Assembly (NCBI GenBank): GCA_947643295.1
Contig: CANRVM010000035.1
Coordinates: forward strand, 1 to 10,034
Length of the DNA stretch: 10,034 nucleotides
Direction: 5' to 3'
From: an uncultured Mycoplasmatota bacterium
GTDB taxonomy: Bacteria; Bacillota_I; Bacilli_A; RF39; UBA660
Numbering within the stretch: position 1 is the first letter of the stretch; each line of letters starts with the position of its first letter. The position numbers were made by a program, and so were the translations under genes. Below the pieces are notes generated by a model. That model was given only the letters and a program-made list of their open reading frames with translations. It had not been told where the DNA came from and ran no database searches. Positions 6,511 through 10,034 of this stretch are shown one piece after another.

Positions 6511-6539
6511 ATTTTATCACTAACTCTCAAGATTTACAA
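6511..6539 (-). promoter_or_regulatory. Putative promoter of the small membrane protein gene
   Basis: On the minus strand, TTGTAA (6539-6534) and TAAAAT (6516-6511) are 17 bases apart, and TGA before the -10 gives an extended -10 form. Transcription would start near 6504, about 47 bases before the GTG start codon. A second possible pair, TTGAGA (6530-6525) with TATAAA, has a 19-base spacer and is less good. Confidence 0.5.
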
Positions 6540-6648
6540 CACAGCGGAAATTTTTTCACTAATCACTTTAAAATTAATTTGACAAATAAGACTAGTTTAA
6601 TATCGTCATACTCTTAATTTATCAAAAGCATACTTAGAATGCAGTATC

Positions 6649-6705
6649 TTAAAAAAGAAGAAAAATAACACCTAAAATAATTACCATTCTATACTTATTA
6701 TTCAT
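6649..6705 (-). other. Very short ORF in the gap after the HAD gene (doubtful)
   Basis: An 18-residue frame, MNNKYRMVIILGVIFLLF, starts 18 bases after the HAD stop codon. AGGA lies 7 bases before the ATG. The peptide is a single hydrophobic segment and could be a truncated signal sequence of a lost gene, a tiny membrane peptide, or chance. The inverted repeat ATAGGA-TAT-TCCTAT (6704-6718) covers both the ribosome binding site and the start codon, so translation would be hindered. The rest of the gap 6458-6648 holds the membrane-protein promoter and nothing else I can support. Confidence 0.2.
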
Positions 6706-6723
6706 AGGATATTCCTATTATAG

Positions 6724-7194
6724 TTACTCAGTAAAAGAACTTGGATGATAAGCCGTAATTCCTAATTCCTCTGCTTTTCTTAAAACGTCTAGTCTATCAT
6801 CAACAAATACAATATCTTCTAAATCTAATTGATAGTTCTTACTATATTCTAAAATAACTTCTGGTTTTAACATGGTAGAACTGATAAATATCATATGATT
6901 CCTTTTAAAGTTTGGAAAATGCTTTCCTAGCCATTCCTGTTTTTGACCTACTTCGTTGTTACATAAAACCGTACTTAAAACAAAAATTTTATCACTATCT
7001 AACTTTGAAATAATCTTCTGCATTGTTTTAAGCGGTCTTGCCTGTAAAAATAAATCGCCAAATAATAAATCATATAACGTCTGACAGCCTAATTCAGAGC
7101 ATCTTCCACCATAAATTTGCTCTTGATATCGATATTCAGAAAGCGTTCCATCGACATCAAAAAACACATATTTTCCTTTTAACATTTCTATCAT
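6724..7194 (-). CDS. HAD-superfamily hydrolase, deoxyribonucleotidase-like
   Basis: This protein has 156 residues. The four HAD motifs are present in order. VFFDVDGTL has the nucleophile Asp13 and acid Asp15. FVLST (Ser74) is motif II. Lys110 in MLKPEV is motif III. IVFVDDR (Asp132, Asp133) is motif IV. The cap between motifs I and II is short (about 50 residues). The segment KQEWLGKHFPNF...ISSTMLKPEVI resembles the 5'(3')-deoxyribonucleotidase (NT5C-like) group, but substrate assignment is inference. It is expected to be a soluble Mg-dependent phosphatase. The start is supported by AAGGCGG 9 bases before ATG. The gene starts 46 bases after jetD ends, on the same strand, with no convincing terminator between, so it may be the last gene of the Wadjet transcript or an unrelated chromosomal gene read from it. 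Confidence 0.85.
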   Translation of the reverse strand: MIEMLKGKYVFFDVDGTLSEYRYQEQIYGGRCSELGCQTLYDLLFGDLFLQARPLKTMQKIISKLDSDKIFVLSTVLCNNEVGQKQEWLGKHFPNFKRNHMIFISSTMLKPEVILEYSKNYQLDLEDIVFVDDRLDVLRKAEELGITAYHPSSFTE

Positions 7195-7240
7195 ATTGAG
7201 ATACCGCCTTCATAATATGATTTTTTACAAACACCGTTTT

Positions 7241-8485
7241 TCAAATGATTTCTTCTATATACCTGATAATTCTTTCTTTATTCTTTTCTTGATAAGCAGA
7301 TTGTTTTGTATTTAATAATAACTCTTTTATTTCTAACAATTCTTCACAAGTTATTTTTGATAATTTCTTTAATCGAGAGGAACTAATCCCTTTATTCGAA
7401 ATACAACTAGCATAATCTTTACTCGAGTAACAAAATAGTTCTAACTTATCCTGATACTTTTCCTTTAATTTTTGTGCAATTAATAACCCTTCTGAATCAA
7501 AATCTCCATTATAATAGATTCTATTACCAGATTGAATTAATTTATCGATTAATAAATACACACTCGTATTAGGGAATCCTCCTGATATGATTACACTAAT
7601 ATCCATCTTTTTCGATAATATTTCTGTTAGAATGGAAGGATTTTCAAATACAAATACTTTTTTTCTTTTGGTATCTAAATATTCCATTGTAATTATATTT
7701 TGAATATTTAAGATAAGTGACTCTCTGTTTTTTATAAATTCATTCATATACTCTTTATTGGATAGTAACTGATAAGTAATGGCGTAGTTCGATATCATAT
7801 CTATGGTAATATGAAACTGTGCCATTAATTTTATTTTTTCTTCTCGTGTTTTTGGATAATCTATGTTTGCTAGATAAGATAAACTAGAAAGAAACAAATT
7901 ACTATGAGAACCATCTAAATCTAAGTAATGAGGATCTTTTGTATAAGTAGAAGCATAAATAGGAAGTAAAACGTCTTCTTTTGGTAAATGATTCAGCAAA
8001 AGGATTATATTTGTTAACTCCTTTTTTAAAAGAGATTTGTTTTTATGATATCTTTTATGTAGCAAAGAATATGTACTTTTCTTTTCTTCTATTACTTTTT
8101 TTAGCCAGCTACTTCCTAAAGAATCATCGTTTTCTATGATTTCTTGATAAAACTCCATCTCTTCATTTTTGGACATTCTTTTTTCTTCTTTATTGGTAAC
8201 TAATGAAACATTTAAGTATTCTTGTACCAATATTTCGATATCAAAATCATCGTATTTGGAGTTTTCCATAATCGATATCAATTTTTTAATAGAAAGAGAA
8301 ACCGTCTCTTTTTCTTGATAAGTAGTACCAAATAAGCGAGATAAAGAGATGGCTTCTTGTTTTGATAAGTATTCTAATTTAACCGTACCTGAAAATTTCG
8401 ATAATGACCTATATTTTTCATAAAGTCTCGTGATGAAACGATCAAATCCAGGGGTTTCTTTAAAATATTTTGTAAAATTATGCAT
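7241..8485 (-). CDS. jetD: Wadjet type III nuclease subunit JetD (DUF2399/TIGR02679, Toprim)
   Basis: This protein has 414 residues from ATG 8485. The N-terminal half shows the family pattern SGTVKLEYLSKQEAISLSRLFG and VSLSIKKLISIM. The middle has the conserved DPHYLDLDGSHSNLFLSSL. The C-terminal DUF2399 domain is a Toprim fold: VFVFENPSIL with catalytic Glu281, then VIISGGFPNTSVYLLIDKL, then YYNGDFDSEGLLIAQKL with the acidic pair Asp328 and Asp330. In Wadjet systems JetD is the DNA-cleaving subunit that cuts closed circular plasmids after the SMC-like JetABC motor has extruded them. All three acidic residues are present, so the nuclease looks active. The start at 8485 is preferred because ATGCATAA overlaps the jetC stop codon and AGGAAGAGG lies about 8 bases upstream. 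A frame start at 8542 has almost no ribosome binding site. Translational coupling to jetC is likely. Confidence 0.92.
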   Translation of the reverse strand: MHNFTKYFKETPGFDRFITRLYEKYRSLSKFSGTVKLEYLSKQEAISLSRLFGTTYQEKETVSLSIKKLISIMENSKYDDFDIEILVQEYLNVSLVTNKEEKRMSKNEEMEFYQEIIENDDSLGSSWLKKVIEEKKSTYSLLHKRYHKNKSLLKKELTNIILLLNHLPKEDVLLPIYASTYTKDPHYLDLDGSHSNLFLSSLSYLANIDYPKTREEKIKLMAQFHITIDMISNYAITYQLLSNKEYMNEFIKNRESLILNIQNIITMEYLDTKRKKVFVFENPSILTEILSKKMDISVIISGGFPNTSVYLLIDKLIQSGNRIYYNGDFDSEGLLIAQKLKEKYQDKLELFCYSSKDYASCISNKGISSSRLKKLSKITCEELLEIKELLLNTKQSAYQEKNKERIIRYIEEII

Positions 8486-10034
8486 GAGGAAATGCCTCTT
8501 CCTGTTCTTTTCGGTTATGAATAATTTCTTTATATTTTCCATTCCAACGATATCTTTCTACTGTCACTACTTGCGAGTTTTGTGGTCTAATTAATTCACA
8601 AATCGATAAATCTTCTATCGTATCATAGTCGCCCCATAATACTTGAGAATTGATAATAAAGTCAATGTCCAAATACTTTAATATTCCAAACATTTCTCTA
8701 ATATTATCCTCATCCACTCCTGCGAATGCTTCATCCAAAGCAATAATTCGAAGAGCATTACTACGAGCTAAATTTAGTTTTGCATAACAACTAGCAAATA
8801 ATGGAATATACATACTTTTTGCTCTTTCACCACCACTAAATTTAGAGAAAGTTTTATCCGTTAATTCTTTTAAATTCATTCCCTTTCTTTGGTATAATAA
8901 TTGGAAAGTAAACCAACTTCTATAATCTAGTACTTCTTCAATAATCTTATAAAAAGAGATAAAGGAATCTTGATACATTTCTTCTGCCTTTTTAATTTTA
9001 CTTCGAAAATGATTGGTTAACTTTTCGGCATCACTTTCTTTTAGTAATTTAGGATCCATTTTTAGTATTCGAACTAACTCCTTCGTATCGATTTCACCTT
9101 CGGTATCTGCTGAAATACTTTTCCATACTAGTTTAAAGCTTAAGGCACTATTTTCTTGCATTTTCGCCATAATGTGATTAATTTTAGATACCCATTCATT
9201 AGAGGATTCAATTCTTTTTCTTATCTTATCCCCTACAGTATTTAATAAAATATCTTCAAATAAATGTCGATCTTGTTTACTAATTAATATCTTATTCTCT
9301 TCAATATCATTTTCTATTCTTTCCGATAACTCTATGATATTTAGCCTAATTCCTTGATACATAGAGGTTACATCTGCCCTCGTATTGCTTTCATAGATTC
9401 TTTTTACCTCTTCCTCTTCCACCTCATAATCCGCAAAAAGAGTAATGTTTTTAATGGAATAATCGTTTAATTCTAAGCGATAGTGATTGTAAGAAGAGTA
9501 AAATTGATTTAGTGCATCATTAAGAGAAATTTCCTTTTTTAAACTACCCTCTTTGATAATATTTTTTACAGTCTTTTCGATATCTACTATTTCATCCTGA
9601 TAAACATAATATAATTTATATTCTCTTAAAAAGATTTCCTGATAAATATCCTTTTTCTTCATAAGCCCTAGAATTTGAGTGGAGAAATCATGATAGGTCT
9701 CTTCTTTGTGCTCCAAATCATTTTCTAATTTCGATACTTTTTTTAGTAAATCATCTTTTTCAAGGGAAAGATTCGTTAATTCTTTTTCTATCTTTAATAA
9801 TCTTTCTTTTTGATCTTTATATTCTTTGGTTTCTAAAAGTTCATTTATCGCATCTTTTGCAGCGATATTTACTTTCAAATCCTTTTCTTTTTCATGAATA
9901 TCATCTAGAAAGTAATCGATATTTGTAATTGCACTATCTAGTCGTTCTTTAAAGCTTTCCCTCATCTCTAATTTACCTAAATAGGTGGTATGAGTCGTAC
10001 TTAGTTTCTGTAACATTTCTTTCATACTAGTAAG
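8478..10034 (-). CDS. jetC: Wadjet type III SMC-like ATPase JetC (TIGR02680), C-terminal part
   Basis: The reading frame is open through the right edge, so the ATG at 10025 is internal and only the last 518 residues or so are visible. Full-length family members are well over 1000 residues. The visible part begins with charged helical sequence typical of the coiled-coil arms (about 20-130 and 140-260, counted from Met at 10025). The C-terminal ATPase half-head follows: FSKFSGGERAKSMYIPLF is the ABC signature (396-403), and LRIIALDEAFAGVDE is Walker B with Asp431 and catalytic Glu432 plus D-loop. FIINSQVLWGDYDTI and VVTVERYRW are further TIGR02680-like features. The N-terminal Walker A half lies outside. 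JetC forms, with the kleisin JetA and KITE protein JetB, a condensin-like DNA loop-extruding motor. Those two genes would be expected upstream, past the right edge. The coding end overlaps the jetD start by 8 bases. Confidence 0.9.
   Translation of the reverse strand, partial: LTSMKEMLQKLSTTHTTYLGKLEMRESFKERLDSAITNIDYFLDDIHEKEKDLKVNIAAKDAINELLETKEYKDQKERLLKIEKELTNLSLEKDDLLKKVSKLENDLEHKEETYHDFSTQILGLMKKKDIYQEIFLREYKLYYVYQDEIVDIEKTVKNIIKEGSLKKEISLNDALNQFYSSYNHYRLELNDYSIKNITLFADYEVEEEEVKRIYESNTRADVTSMYQGIRLNIIELSERIENDIEENKILISKQDRHLFEDILLNTVGDKIRKRIESSNEWVSKINHIMAKMQENSALSFKLVWKSISADTEGEIDTKELVRILKMDPKLLKESDAEKLTNHFRSKIKKAEEMYQDSFISFYKIIEEVLDYRSWFTFQLLYQRKGMNLKELTDKTFSKFSGGERAKSMYIPLFASCYAKLNLARSNALRIIALDEAFAGVDEDNIREMFGILKYLDIDFIINSQVLWGDYDTIEDLSICELIRPQNSQVVTVERYRWNGKYKEIIHNRKEQEEAFPHA

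Noticed and set aside
6623..6645. Weak ATACT/AGTAT hairpin after the HAD gene
   Set aside because: A five-base A-T-rich stem with only four T following is too weak to call a terminator.
8486..8542. Longer jetD start giving 19 extra residues
   Set aside because: The extension lies within jetC, has no useful ribosome binding site, and the family-like sequence begins after Met at 8485, where a good site and a stop-start overlap exist.

Overview
The window is AT-rich DNA (roughly 30% G+C by eye) with strong AGGAGG-type ribosome binding sites, sigma-A-like promoters (TTGACT-17-TATACT), a Bacillota-type LexA box and the standard code (TGG is used for Trp). This suggests a low-GC Bacillota chromosome, perhaps a gut Bacilli/Erysipelotrichia/RF39-like or clostridial lineage. 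The species cannot be named from the window alone.

All genes but one lie on the minus strand, so the layout is best read from right to left. The right end (10034-7241) holds the last two genes of a type III Wadjet plasmid-defence operon: the C-terminal part of the SMC-like ATPase JetC, cut by the window edge, and the complete Toprim nuclease JetD. The two overlap by 8 bases. A small HAD-superfamily phosphatase follows 46 bases later and may share the transcript. Next come an uncharacterised four-helix membrane protein with its own promoter and terminator, then a decayed ABC-transporter ATPase, then an SOS-type pair: a Y-family DNA polymerase of the UvrX/UmuC kind and a YolD-like protein. A LexA box overlaps the polymerase promoter.

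The only plus-strand gene (3234-4043) encodes an unassigned protein with an HExxH...E zinc site that resembles a stripped-down M3/PepF-type metallopeptidase. Divergent from it is a TetR regulator with a recognisable promoter and palindromic operator. It is co-transcribed with a YhgE/Pip-family membrane protein and probably controls it. A terminator surrounds the YhgE stop codon. Beyond it, the 5' part of a membrane-anchored or secreted NucA/EndA-type DNA/RNA non-specific endonuclease runs off the left edge.

The regulatory logic is clear in three places: TetR autoregulation with YhgE, LexA control of the polymerase-YolD pair, and translational coupling of jetC-jetD. The strongest biological content is the Wadjet module, a known defence system. 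The least explained pieces are the M3-like protein, the HAD gene behind jetD and the small membrane protein. I found no CRISPR array, tRNA, rRNA, insertion sequence or prophage module.
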